DNA of 48,745 bases from Thermoanaerobacterium butyriciformans (GTDB lineage Bacteria > Bacillota > Thermoanaerobacteria > Thermoanaerobacterales > Thermoanaerobacteraceae): positions 1 through 48,745 of the forward strand of contig NZ_JAGGLT010000025.1 in assembly GCF_017874545.1 (NCBI RefSeq), read 5' to 3'. The notes under the pieces were generated by a model. That model was not told the origin of the DNA and searched no databases. It saw only the letters and a program-made list of their open reading frames with translations. Below, one piece after another: positions 1-8,245 of the stretch. Each line of letters opens with the position of its first letter. Position 1 is the stretch's first letter. The translations under genes were made by a program, and so were the position numbers.

Positions 1-79
1 AGTAAAAACAATTGCATGAAAATTCACAATACATTAAACATTATGTGAATAAAATTTGAAGAAAAAAATTTGCCAACAA

Positions 80-1303
80 CTACTTGACACAAACTGCTCT
101 GTTTATTGGTGTTGAATGAAGCTGTTCAATAGCCGTTTCAAATTGCGGATACTTTTCAAGGTGCATCTTCATTTCAGGCAAATCATAAGCTTCCTTTGTT
201 ACAGGGAAATATCCTGTATTTTCATTCCAAAATACCTGTTCTTTGGGAGAAACCATAAATTTAATAAATTCCCATGCGGCTTTTTGGTATTCATCTGATT
301 TATTATTTAGTATCCACAATGAGGCACCACCTATTACTACTCCACCATCTTTATTATCATTTAGCGCAGGTAAATATGCTGTTCCAACTTCAAATTTATT
401 TCCAACACCGTCTAATATCGATTTTAATGATGCTGTTGATTCTATTATCATTGCTGTACGACCTGCAATAAAAGCATTCTTTGTATCATCTGTTTTCCTT
501 CCAAAATTACCTGCGATACCCTCATCAACAAGTTTTTTCCACCAGTTGATAATATTTAATCCAGCATCATTATTAAATGCTACGGCTGTTGCCTCTTTAT
601 CTCTGCCATTACCATTGTTGGCATATAATGCACCTTGTTTTGCCATAAATTGTTCAAAGAACCAACCATATATTGCCATCGAATACCCGTATTGCGTAAC
701 TTTTCCCGATGCATCTTTTTTTAAAAGTTTCTTTCCATATTCTTCTATTTCACTGAAATTCTTAGGAGGTTTATTAGGATCTATTCCAGCTTCTTTAAAT
801 GCATTTTTATTGTAATACAATATTGGAGTTGATGAATTGAATGGCATTGAATATAATTTATTATCAACTGTATAGTATTTTAAAAGGTTTGGCTCAAGTT
901 TAGATGTATCAAATTTGTCCTCATCGATAAATTTCTGTACAGGTGTTACCCATTTACTGTCAATCATAAATTTAGTGCCTATATCATATACCTGCATAAT
1001 ATCTGGACCTGCTTTTGACTGTTCAGATGTCTTCAACTTGTTTAATGCATCATCATATGTTCCTTGATACTGTGCCGTAACTTTGATATTTGGATGTGAT
1101 TGATTAAAGTCCTTCACCATCTTATTTATTGCTTCTCCGCCTTTACCACCCATTGCATGCCAGAATGTAAGCTCTATAACTTTGTTTTCGTTTGTCTTTG
1201 TATTAGATGTTGTTGCCTGTTTTGTACCATTTGAACATGCTGTCGCTGATAATAATACACTTCCAATTAATGCAATAGATAAAATTCTCTTAAGCTTTTT
1301 CAT
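80..1303 (-). CDS. ABC transporter solute-binding lipoprotein (UgpB-like)
   Basis: A 407-aa extracellular solute-binding protein of family 1, which captures a sugar or sugar phosphate outside the membrane and hands it to the two permeases encoded just upstream. The N-terminus is a lipoprotein signal: a basic stretch, a hydrophobic core and the lipobox LSATAC with Cys23 as the lipidation site. The body has the family pattern, including the early LTFWHAMGG motif. The ATG at 1303 is preferred over the one at 1312, because AAAGG abuts the latter but lies 9 nt before the former. It is last in the glpP operon, so glycerol 3-phosphate or a glycerophosphodiester is the likely ligand; the ligand is inferred from context only. 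Confidence 0.88.
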   Translation of the reverse strand: MKKLKRILSIALIGSVLLSATACSNGTKQATTSNTKTNENKVIELTFWHAMGGKGGEAINKMVKDFNQSHPNIKVTAQYQGTYDDALNKLKTSEQSKAGPDIMQVYDIGTKFMIDSKWVTPVQKFIDEDKFDTSKLEPNLLKYYTVDNKLYSMPFNSSTPILYYNKNAFKEAGIDPNKPPKNFSEIEEYGKKLLKKDASGKVTQYGYSMAIYGWFFEQFMAKQGALYANNGNGRDKEATAVAFNNDAGLNIINWWKKLVDEGIAGNFGRKTDDTKNAFIAGRTAMIIESTASLKSILDGVGNKFEVGTAYLPALNDNKDGGVVIGGASLWILNNKSDEYQKAAWEFIKFMVSPKEQVFWNENTGYFPVTKEAYDLPEMKMHLEKYPQFETAIEQLHSTPINRAVCVK

Positions 1304-1328
1304 TTTTTTCATCCTTTCTTTTAATATT

Positions 1329-2162
1329 TTAACCTTTCAATGCTCCGGCATTTAAGCCCTCTATAAGCTGCTTTTGTCCAAATATAAATGTTATAATTGA
1401 TGGAAGTAAAATCATGATTACGCCTGCCATAATAAGTCCAAATGATTGTGAATCAGACCACTGAAGCATGCTTATACCTATCTGCACTGTTCTCATGTTG
1501 TCTGTATTAGTTATTAAGAGGGGCCACATGTACTGATTCCATGTCATCAAAAAAGAATATACAGCTAAAGAACCGATTGCCGGTCTTGAAAGGGGCATTA
1601 CCACTTTTATCAGAAATTCAAACCTTTTGCAGCCATCAAGCTGCGCTGCCTCATAATAATCTTTCGGTATAGTTAAATAAAACTGCCTTAATAAAAATAT
1701 TCCTAAGGCTGAGCTTAAATATGGTATAATAAGCCCGGCATATGTATTTAACCAGTTTAATTGCCGTATAGTAAGGTAATTTGCTATTATTATAGCCTCT
1801 CCGGGAATCATCATAGTTGATAGAAATATTGCAAAAATTATATTCTTTCCTTTAAATTCGTAAAATGCAAATGCATATGCTGCAAGGCTCGATGTCAATA
1901 TCTGCCCTATTGTGACAATTGCCGAAACTATAAAGCTATTTAGTATAAATCTTAGTATCGGAACAGAATTAAGGACCTCAATGTAGTTTCCCAAATACAG
2001 CGAATGTGGTATTAATTTTGGAGGATATTGAAATGCCTCACTGGCAGGCATCAAACTTATTGACAAAGCATATATGATAGGGAAAATCACGATAATTGCT
2101 AAAATAATATTAACTAAATAAAGTGAAAATCTCCTTATTAACCACTTCATGTAATCTGTCAT
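1329..2162 (-). CDS. ABC transporter permease, MalG/UgpE type
   Basis: A 277-aa inner-membrane permease with about six hydrophobic segments. The EAAQLDGCKRFEFLIKVVMP stretch near residues 170-190 is the EAA loop that docks on the ATPase. The size and the short N-terminus fit the MalG/UgpE class. The start ATG overlaps the stop of the preceding permease by 4 nt (ATGA), with AAGAAGGTG 8 nt upstream, so the two permeases are translationally coupled. It works with the adjacent permease and binding protein. No ATPase gene is present in the cluster. Confidence 0.9.
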   Translation of the reverse strand: MTDYMKWLIRRFSLYLVNIILAIIVIFPIIYALSISLMPASEAFQYPPKLIPHSLYLGNYIEVLNSVPILRFILNSFIVSAIVTIGQILTSSLAAYAFAFYEFKGKNIIFAIFLSTMMIPGEAIIIANYLTIRQLNWLNTYAGLIIPYLSSALGIFLLRQFYLTIPKDYYEAAQLDGCKRFEFLIKVVMPLSRPAIGSLAVYSFLMTWNQYMWPLLITNTDNMRTVQIGISMLQWSDSQSFGLIMAGVIMILLPSIITFIFGQKQLIEGLNAGALKG

Positions 2163-3100
2163 TTGTAGAACACCTTCTTTTCACCAGATATAAATTGCAA
2201 CAATGTAAATATTAAAAGCAGTATAAAAAGAATTATCGATTCTGCCGCTGCATTGCCAAATCTAAAATTAAAGAATGCATCCCTATATATTGAATAAACC
2301 ATGACATTTGTAGAATTAACAGGGCCGCCTTGTGTCATAATATTGATCACACCAAATTCTTGAAAAGCATTTATTATATTAATAACAAGAAGAAAAAATA
2401 GTGTTGGTGAAAGCATTGGTATGGTTATTTTAATCTGCTGTACAAAAATATTTGCCCCATCTATTTCGGCACTTTCATAAAGTTCCCTTGATATACCTTG
2501 CAGTCCTGCAAGCATAAATACAAAGTTAATGCCTATATTTAACCATACATTTACTATTGATACAGAGAACATGCCATAATTTGCATCTGTAAGCCATCCA
2601 ATTCCATGAATGCCGAAAAAACTAAGTATGTAATTAATAAATCCTATGCTGGGATTGAATAAAAGCATCCATATAATTGCAGCCGATGCCGATGATATTG
2701 CAATTGGCAATGCATATAATGTTCTAAACACTCCAATACCTTTAAGCTTTGCGTTAGCAAAGACTGACAGAATAAATGCAATAATCATTTCAAAAGGTAC
2801 TGTCATAACCGCAAATTTCAATGTTAAATAAATACTATTTAGATAATCAGTTGATTTAAACATATCCACGTAATTTTTTATCCCCACAAATTGGCTTAAA
2901 TAACCTTGTGGATCTGTCAAAAATAGGCTGATATAAATAGTTTTTAAGAATGGATAAAATACAAATGCTGCAAAAATTATAGTAGACGGAAAAAGATATA
3001 GATATGGCTCAATATTATTTTTAAATCTTATAACATTACCTTTTATTTGGCTATCATCTAAAGTTTTTCCATGTTTTATAATTATTTCCGATTTTTCCAC
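2159..3100 (-). CDS. ABC transporter permease, MalF/UgpA type
   Basis: A 313-aa sugar-type ABC permease. A hydrophilic N-terminus of about 35 residues precedes the first membrane segment (YLFPSTIIFAAFVFYPF). An EAA-type loop, ELYESAEIDGANIFVQ, lies around residue 220. I place the start at the GTG at 3098-3100, because AGAGGA lies 9 nt upstream. A longer frame exists but would overlap glpP further and lacks a ribosome site. With the GTG start it still overlaps the glpP end by 19 nt, suggesting coupled translation. It pairs with the MalG-type permease downstream. Confidence 0.88.
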   Translation of the reverse strand: MEKSEIIIKHGKTLDDSQIKGNVIRFKNNIEPYLYLFPSTIIFAAFVFYPFLKTIYISLFLTDPQGYLSQFVGIKNYVDMFKSTDYLNSIYLTLKFAVMTVPFEMIIAFILSVFANAKLKGIGVFRTLYALPIAISSASAAIIWMLLFNPSIGFINYILSFFGIHGIGWLTDANYGMFSVSIVNVWLNIGINFVFMLAGLQGISRELYESAEIDGANIFVQQIKITIPMLSPTLFFLLVINIINAFQEFGVINIMTQGGPVNSTNVMVYSIYRDAFFNFRFGNAAAESIILFILLLIFTLLQFISGEKKVFYK

Positions 3101-3699
3101 TGTGACACATCCTCTAACATTTTTGATATGTTTATATCCCACAATTTTGGATCACCTGTTGATACTGCGATTGCACCGCTTAATAATGCATTTATCATGT
3201 GTTCACTTGTTTTAATTAATCCACCACTTATTACTAGTTCTTTTGCATTTTTAGTAAATTCATAAATTACATCAGGCATCAAAGCTGGCATAAGTTCGAT
3301 AAAATCAGGCTGTGCTTCTTTAGAAATTTCTATCGTCTTTTTTAACGCATCTGTGTCTATCATGAAACACCTCTGAATTGTCAATATATCGAATTTCTTT
3401 GCAATCTTTATTAGATTATTTTTAGTTGTAATTACTCCATCTGGTTTTACATAATTTGCAACAAATTCAAGTCCTTCTTTATCAAAGCTTATACCACCTA
3501 TTTTTTCTATGTGAACAAAGACAAACATATCATGAGATCTATAAAAGTCTACATATCTTTTTATAACGCCGATATTCCCAGTAAGTAAAAACACACCGCT
3601 TAAGTTTTTATTAATTGCTTTTTCAATATGCTTTTCTTCTTTGACAGCAGCAATCAATTTATTGCATTTTAGCCTTTCTATAAACTCATCTTTTTTCAA
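3082..3699 (-). CDS. glpP: Glycerol-3-phosphate-responsive antiterminator GlpP
   Basis: A 205-aa protein of the GlpP family, an RNA-acting antiterminator that senses glycerol 3-phosphate and lets polymerase read through leader terminators of glp genes. The sequence has the TIM-barrel-like pattern of the family: GVFLLTGNIG, FVHIEKIGGISFDKEGLEFV, GVITTKNNLIKIAKK, FIELMPALMP and VISGGLI. The length fits B. subtilis GlpP (about 190 aa). The start is a TTG behind GGAGGTGAGATA. It is first in an operon with an ABC importer, which suggests that the importer brings in glycerol phosphate. A long hairpin ending in seven T residues stands about 115 nt upstream and is a possible target of its own product. 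Confidence 0.9.
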   Translation of the reverse strand: MKKDEFIERLKCNKLIAAVKEEKHIEKAINKNLSGVFLLTGNIGVIKRYVDFYRSHDMFVFVHIEKIGGISFDKEGLEFVANYVKPDGVITTKNNLIKIAKKFDILTIQRCFMIDTDALKKTIEISKEAQPDFIELMPALMPDVIYEFTKNAKELVISGGLIKTSEHMINALLSGAIAVSTGDPKLWDINISKMLEDVSQWKNRK

Positions 3700-3727
3700 T
3701 ATCTCACCTCCTACATCTTAAACAGTG

Positions 3728-3759
3728 ATTTTACAATTACTAAACAGTAATTTTGTCAA
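3728..3759 (-). promoter_or_regulatory. Promoter of the glpP operon with palindromic operator
   Basis: On the minus strand TTGACA (3754-3759) is followed after 18 nt by TGTAAA (3730-3735), or after 20 nt by TAAAAT (3728-3733). The spacer contains the palindrome AATTACTAAACAGTAATT (3735-3752), with two perfect 7-bp arms around 4 nt. The half ACTGTTTA recurs 22 bp downstream on the same strand. A palindrome between -35 and -10 is typical of a repressor site. The size resembles TetR-family operators, but the repressor is unknown. Confidence 0.55.
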
Positions 3760-3813
3760 TAGCAGTTATAGAAATTCTAATTATATGTGAATTTCATCAA
3801 TAACGCGTATAGC

Positions 3814-3881
3814 ATTAAAAAAAGAAACCTATTGAGATTAACAATTTATTTATGAAATTGTCAATCACATTAACGGTTTCT
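3814..3881 (-). terminator. Long leader hairpin / intrinsic terminator upstream of glpP
   Basis: Read on the minus strand, an outer stem AGAAACC/GGTTTCT (3875-3881 with 3823-3829) encloses a 12-bp stem (3855-3866 with 3836-3847, 7-nt loop). A run of seven T follows. The inner stem is complete only in minus-strand RNA, where one pair is G-U; on the plus strand it would be A-C. So the structure is built for minus-strand transcripts. It may simply end the GGCT-like gene. It may also be a GlpP-controlled leader terminator. Confidence 0.7.
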
Positions 3882-3974
3882 CTTCATCTCCAACCTGAAA
3901 ATTTATATATACTTGTCATTTTTAATATTACAAGATAAATGTTATGTTGATATTAAGTACATGTTACGTTTATG

Positions 3975-4400
3975 TTAATTTTTTAAGATTTCTTCAAGTA
4001 GTTCAATATTAAACCCTGCATCTATATAACCCTGTTTTATAATATTGTAATATCTCTTACTAGGTCTTCCTATATCATTTCCCGGGTTCATTATATAAAC
4101 CATTGCTTTTACTGGCTTATCTTCACATATTGCTTCTACAATTTCTTTGTGATAGAGATTCGGATAATCTTCATACATATCTAAAGCATCTTCGTCTGAC
4201 TTTTCTATTTCCCATAAAAGAGCAGGAACTTCACTATTATCTGACGGCTCAATAGTAGCAAAGGCATTTTTATCTTTACCCCTAAATACAAGTTTCCAGT
4301 TTTTAATGATTGCCGGACCTATTAATTTTGCCTTAGGGCATCTTTTCAACATTTGCGCAAAGTTCATATTGCTTCCATATGCCAAATATAGTTTACCCAT
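3975..4400 (-). CDS. Gamma-glutamylcyclotransferase-like (GGCT/AIG2 fold) protein
   Basis: A 141-aa small cytoplasmic protein of the GGCT-like family. The N-terminal LYLAYGSNMNFAQMLKRCP is the YGS signature that binds the gamma-glutamyl moiety in characterised members. The later DALDMYEDYPNLYHKEIV carries the acidic residue region and EGYP-like turn. Family members release 5-oxoproline from gamma-glutamyl amino acids or related amines; the substrate of this one cannot be told. The start ATG has AAGGAGG upstream. It stands alone between gltX and the glpP operon. Confidence 0.8.
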   Translation of the reverse strand: MGKLYLAYGSNMNFAQMLKRCPKAKLIGPAIIKNWKLVFRGKDKNAFATIEPSDNSEVPALLWEIEKSDEDALDMYEDYPNLYHKEIVEAICEDKPVKAMVYIMNPGNDIGRPSKRYYNIIKQGYIDAGFNIELLEEILKN

Positions 4401-4471
4401 AAGATGGCCTCCTTTTAAATTACTGAATTTAATATCGTAAAAAGTTAACCATAAAAATTATATTTAAACTT

Positions 4472-4500
4472 AAAAAAATAAGAGAACACAATGTCCTCTT
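4472..4500 (-). terminator. Rho-independent terminator of gltX
   Basis: On the minus strand the stem AAGAGGACA/TGTTCTCTT has a TTG loop (4480-4500) and is followed by ATTTTTTT. The 5' arm starts inside the gltX stop codon, so the transcript ends almost immediately after translation stops. Confidence 0.85.
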
Positions 4501-5941
4501 ATTCTCCTTTAAGATTTTCAATGTACTTTACAGCTTTTTTTATCCTTTCAATCGTCTTTTCCTTGCCTAATAGCTCCATTATATCAAATAATCCCGGTCC
4601 AAACGTCCTTCCTGATATAGCAAGCCTCGTTGGATGAAACAAATCCCCACTTTTTATATCTAATTTTTCTATTAAATCACGGTATGCTTTCTCAGTCTCA
4701 ACTAAATTAAAATCATCTACTTTGTCTAATACTTTAATGGCTTCCTTAAGTATATTATCAACGCCATTTTTTTCAAAATATTTTTTTACACCCTTTTCAT
4801 CATAATCAAACTCATCATTAAAATAATAAGACATCGCATCGGCGATTTCATTTAAAGTTTTTTCTCTTTCTCTTATAGCACTCACAATCTTTTTAATATA
4901 ATCGTAATCATAGTTATCGCCTATTAAACCTTTATTAATTAAAAACGGTATGACTTCTTTTGTCAATCTATCAATATCACAGTTCCTTATATAAATACCA
5001 TTTAACCAAGTCAGCTTCTTCGTATCATATATTGCAGGATTTTTAGATACTCTATCTAAAGTAAATTCTTTTATGCTTTTTTCAGTCGTAAATACTTCCT
5101 CACCATCAGAGGGAATCCATCCAAGTAACGTTATATAATTTATGATTGCCTCTGGAAGATAACCTAGGTCTCTAAATTCCTGTACTGATGTAGCCCCATG
5201 CCTTTTGCTGAGTTTGCTTCTATCAGGTGCTAATATCATAGAAACATGTGCAAAGTTTGGCTTCTCAAATCCTAAGGCCTCATATATAAGAATCTGTTTA
5301 GGCGTATTGGATAGGTGCTCTTCCCCTCTTATTATGTGGCTTATCTTAAGATCATAGTCATCAATTACAGTTGCAAAGTTATAAGTTGGCATATTGTCAG
5401 ATTTCATTATAATAAAATCATCAAACGTTGAATTGTCAAATTCAACATCACCTCTTATTATGTCATGTACGATCGTTTTCCCTTCCTTCGGCACCTTAAG
5501 CCTTATAACATATTTCTTGCCTTCATCCATATATTTTTTTACTTCATCAGCCGATAAATTTCGACATTTCCCTGTATACATAGGAGGCTTGCCTGCTTTT
5601 TGGGCCTCATTTCTCATTTCATCAAGTTCTTCTTTCGTACAAAAACAATAATAGGCTTTACCTTCTTTTACTAAATTATCCGCATAATTTTTGTACAAAT
5701 CTAACCTTTTGGACTGGTATATAGGTCCTTCATCCCAATCAATTCCAAGCCACTTTAGCCCATCTATTATAGCCTTCATAGAATCTCCTGTTGAACGCTC
5801 TAAATCTGTATCATCAACTCTTAAAATCATTTTACCATTGTTATGCCTTGCAAAAAGCCAATTAAATAGTGCAGTCCTTGCACCGCCAATATGTAAATTA
5901 CCTGTAGGACTTGGTGCAAACCTTACTCTAACATCCCTCAT
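4499..5941 (-). CDS. gltX: Glutamyl-tRNA synthetase
   Basis: A 480-aa class I aminoacyl-tRNA synthetase that charges tRNA-Glu, and possibly tRNA-Gln in an organism using the amidotransferase route. [19 protein letters not shown] at residues 8-26 contains the HIGH-type motif, and SKLSKRHG near residue 250 is the KMSKS-type loop. A CFCTKEEL segment near residue 105 lies in the region of the GluRS zinc motif. The length is the bacterial norm. AAAGGGATG stands 5 nt before the ATG. It is transcribed alone, with its own promoter and terminator. Confidence 0.97.
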   Translation of the reverse strand: MRDVRVRFAPSPTGNLHIGGARTALFNWLFARHNNGKMILRVDDTDLERSTGDSMKAIIDGLKWLGIDWDEGPIYQSKRLDLYKNYADNLVKEGKAYYCFCTKEELDEMRNEAQKAGKPPMYTGKCRNLSADEVKKYMDEGKKYVIRLKVPKEGKTIVHDIIRGDVEFDNSTFDDFIIMKSDNMPTYNFATVIDDYDLKISHIIRGEEHLSNTPKQILIYEALGFEKPNFAHVSMILAPDRSKLSKRHGATSVQEFRDLGYLPEAIINYITLLGWIPSDGEEVFTTEKSIKEFTLDRVSKNPAIYDTKKLTWLNGIYIRNCDIDRLTKEVIPFLINKGLIGDNYDYDYIKKIVSAIREREKTLNEIADAMSYYFNDEFDYDEKGVKKYFEKNGVDNILKEAIKVLDKVDDFNLVETEKAYRDLIEKLDIKSGDLFHPTRLAISGRTFGPGLFDIMELLGKEKTIERIKKAVKYIENLKGE

Positions 5942-5986
5942 ATAAACATCCCTTTCAACTGTCTATTGGATTTCAAACTAATTTAG

Positions 5987-6015
5987 ATTATACTGTAATA
6001 TATAATATTTTTCAA
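5987..6015 (-). promoter_or_regulatory. SigA promoter of gltX
   Basis: On the minus strand TTGAAA (6010-6015) and TATAAT (5987-5992) are separated by exactly 17 nt, about 45 nt upstream of the gltX start. No T-box stem or other leader structure fits in the short leader. Confidence 0.75.
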
Positions 6016-6070
6016 CAATCCATCATATTATATGGTTATATACCAAATTTTCAATATTAGGAGGTACGTT

Positions 6071-6547
6071 ATGAAGGATATCATAGTAAATTTGCTTAAA
6101 GAACGAGGAGTTACTATTGAGGATATGGCAGATCTTGTCTTAGAACTTCAAAAGAAATATTATGATTTGACAAGAGAAGAAGCAATAGAAAGCTTAAATT
6201 CTGTTCTAGATAAAAGAGAAGTTCAAAATGCTGTTTTAACAGGTATAACCCTTGATAAACTGGCAGAAAAAAACATGCTTGAGGAACCTTTGCTTTCAAT
6301 CCTTAAAAGAGATGAACCCCTTTATGGAATTGATGAAATATTAGCATTAAGTATTACTAATATATACGGTTCAATAGGACTTACAAACTTTGGGTATTTA
6401 GATAAGATCAAACTTGGCATAATTGGAATCTTGAATGAACATAAGGATGAAAGATGCAATACATTCATAGATGATCTGGTTGCCGCAATAATAGCAGCTG
6501 CCTGCTCTAGGATAGCTCATTCAATTAAAAGCGAAAAATCTAACTAA
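6071..6547 (+). CDS. Phosphatidylglycerophosphatase A-like protein (YutG family)
   Basis: A 158-aa protein of the PgpA/YutG family. PgpA removes the phosphate from phosphatidylglycerophosphate in phospholipid synthesis, but the short soluble YutG branch seen in Firmicutes lacks the membrane segments of E. coli PgpA. Visible family features are IEDMADLVLELQKKYYDL near the N-terminus, the DEILALSITNIYGSIGLTNF block and a C-terminal FIDDLVAAIIAAACSRI helix. AGGAGGT lies 5 nt before the ATG at 6071, which rules out the longer in-frame start at 6032. It is transcribed away from gltX. The lipid role is a family inference. Confidence 0.75.
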   Translation: MKDIIVNLLKERGVTIEDMADLVLELQKKYYDLTREEAIESLNSVLDKREVQNAVLTGITLDKLAEKNMLEEPLLSILKRDEPLYGIDEILALSITNIYGSIGLTNFGYLDKIKLGIIGILNEHKDERCNTFIDDLVAAIIAAACSRIAHSIKSEKSN

Positions 6548-6552
6548 ATATT

Positions 6553-6590
6553 AAAAGGGGCTATTTTTAATATTTAGGCCCCTTCATTTA
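6553..6590 (+). terminator. Terminator shared by convergent pgpA-like and msrA genes
   Basis: AAGGGGC (6555-6561) pairs with GCCCCTT (6578-6584), followed by a T-rich stretch. A second, AT-only pairing (6547-6557 with 6564-6575) overlaps it. It lies between two converging stop codons and probably works in both directions. Confidence 0.65.
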
Positions 6591-6591
6591 A

Positions 6592-7077
6592 TCATTTTTT
6601 AAAAAGCTCTCTTGGAATGTGGCAATAGCCATTAGGATTTTTCTCAAGATATTTCTGATGGTATTCTTCTGCATCATAAAAGTTCTTTAATGGCTCAATT
6701 TCAGTCACTATTTGTTTATCATATTTTTTTTGTTCTTCATCCCTCGATTTTATTATGATGTCAGCATCATCACTATCAATATAGTAAATGCCCGTACGGT
6801 ATTGCGTCCCTATATCGTTGCCTTGTCTGTCTTTAAGTGTTGGATTTATAATCTTCCAATAATTTCTTAATAAATCTTCCAGTGATATTATGTTTTCATC
6901 GTACTTTATGTGACAAGCTTCTGCAAAGCCTGTTGTGTTTGTGCAGACTTCTTCGTATGTTGGATTTTTTTTGTTTCCGTTTGCATAACCAACTTTGGTT
7001 TCAACAACACCATCTATAGTGTCAAAATAAGCTTGAACACCCCAAAAACACCCTCCAGCTAAAACTATTTCTTTCAT
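6592..7077 (-). CDS. msrA: Peptide methionine-S-sulfoxide reductase MsrA
   Basis: A 161-aa enzyme that reduces the S-epimer of methionine sulfoxide in proteins, a repair step after oxidant exposure. The catalytic GGCFWG motif is at residues 8-13, with Cys10 as nucleophile. [10 protein letters not shown] near residue 93 and [12 protein letters not shown] near the C-terminus are the usual substrate and fold motifs. Only this one Cys lies in the catalytic loop; resolving cysteines may be Cys45 or Cys55 or the late CHIP Cys. GAGGAGG precedes the ATG. No msrB is seen nearby. Confidence 0.95.
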   Translation of the reverse strand: MKEIVLAGGCFWGVQAYFDTIDGVVETKVGYANGNKKNPTYEEVCTNTTGFAEACHIKYDENIISLEDLLRNYWKIINPTLKDRQGNDIGTQYRTGIYYIDSDDADIIIKSRDEEQKKYDKQIVTEIEPLKNFYDAEEYHQKYLEKNPNGYCHIPRELFKK

Positions 7078-7142
7078 CGCTATTCCTCCTCGTCAAAATC
7101 TAATATAAGTTTACCATACAAAGTTGTCAAAGAAAAACATTC

Positions 7143-8204
7143 TTATTTTATTCTTACCAATTTAAATTTCACTTCACCATTGGCTGTCTCAACACTATCT
7201 AATTTATATTGTTTTAAAGGACTTTCAAAATCTAAAACGGTATTATAATTTTTAATGAGATTATTTAAATATTCTCCTGTTATCTCAACACCCTTTACAT
7301 CAATTGATTCAATATTAAAATTTATTTTGCCCCCATCTACTTTAAAGATCCCTTCTAAAGTATAATTGTCTCCATCAATTAATGTAAAGCCACTATCATC
7401 GAATGCAATTTTTACATTTTTTAGCATGACATCATAATTATCAATCATATTGCTTATCGATACATCGCTGAGGGAAGCTGAAACAGCATCAAACTGGATA
7501 TCAATGTTATCGGGCTGTAAACTGTCCCAAGGCAGTTTAGAAATATTATTTAGCAAAAAATCAAGAGATGGTATGCTAGTCTCCAACGACTCACTTAAGC
7601 TTAATATTTTCTGATAATCACCAATTTGCCTTTTAATATTGACTAGCATTGCATTTTTGCTAGATTCTAACTGTTCAATCTTAAGTACCATATTTTTTTG
7701 TTCATCCAGTTTCTTTTTTAGATCATTGCGCTGATTGTTTAATGCTTCTTCTTCAGATTTTTTATTCTTCAAAAGGTAGTTTATGTGATCTAATTTACTG
7801 TAAAAATAATTAGTAATTATGTCTATGTATATTAACCTATGCAAAAGCTCTGATGCATTATTTGACATTAATAGTAACGATAAGATGGTATTTGTTCCAT
7901 TCATATATAAGAATCTGAACCAACTTTTTACGTTATTTCTTTCTCTTACAATATCTTGATTTAAGCTGGATATTTCTTTTTCCATAGAATCGATTTTCTC
8001 ATTAATATTGATGATTTCCATATTAATTTGGTCAAGAAGCCTTAATGATCTGGCTTTTTCCATGTTTAAATTAAACAATTCGAGAACAATTTTTTTCTCT
8101 TCCAACTGGGCATTTTTTAAGTCAGATGCAGGGTCAGAATAAACTATCGTAATTTCGGAAACTATTAAGCAAAAAACTAGTATTATCGATATATATTTCT
8201 TCAT
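7143..8204 (-). CDS. Exported coiled-coil protein, PcsB/CwlO-like N-terminus, unknown C-terminus
   Basis: A 353-aa predicted secreted or membrane-anchored protein. Residues 1-22 form a signal peptide. Residues 25-115 and 150-200 are rich in heptad-like Leu/Ile/Lys/Glu patterns and predict coiled coils. Between them lies an RNNVKSWFRFLYMNGTNTIL segment like the one in PcsB/CwlO N-terminal domains that interact with FtsX or regulate hydrolases. Unlike those proteins there is no NlpC/P60 or CHAP domain. Residues 225-353 look like a beta-rich domain I do not recognise. GGGGAGAAATT precedes the ATG. The function is unknown; the neighbour is comEA. Confidence 0.6.
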   Translation of the reverse strand: MKKYISIILVFCLIVSEITIVYSDPASDLKNAQLEEKKIVLELFNLNMEKARSLRLLDQINMEIININEKIDSMEKEISSLNQDIVRERNNVKSWFRFLYMNGTNTILSLLLMSNNASELLHRLIYIDIITNYFYSKLDHINYLLKNKKSEEEALNNQRNDLKKKLDEQKNMVLKIEQLESSKNAMLVNIKRQIGDYQKILSLSESLETSIPSLDFLLNNISKLPWDSLQPDNIDIQFDAVSASLSDVSISNMIDNYDVMLKNVKIAFDDSGFTLIDGDNYTLEGIFKVDGGKINFNIESIDVKGVEITGEYLNNLIKNYNTVLDFESPLKQYKLDSVETANGEVKFKLVRIK

Positions 8205-8245
8205 AATTTCTCCCCATAATGTTCTATATGGAACAAATTTACATT

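Noticed and set aside
22-50. A terminator or operator after the solute-binding protein gene (ATTCACA/TGTGAAT)
   Set aside because: The stem is 7 AT-rich pairs with a 15-nt loop and only three T follow; too weak to list as a feature.
5942-6031. A T-box riboswitch before gltX
   Set aside because: The promoter lies about 45 nt from the start, leaving no space for specifier and antiterminator stems.
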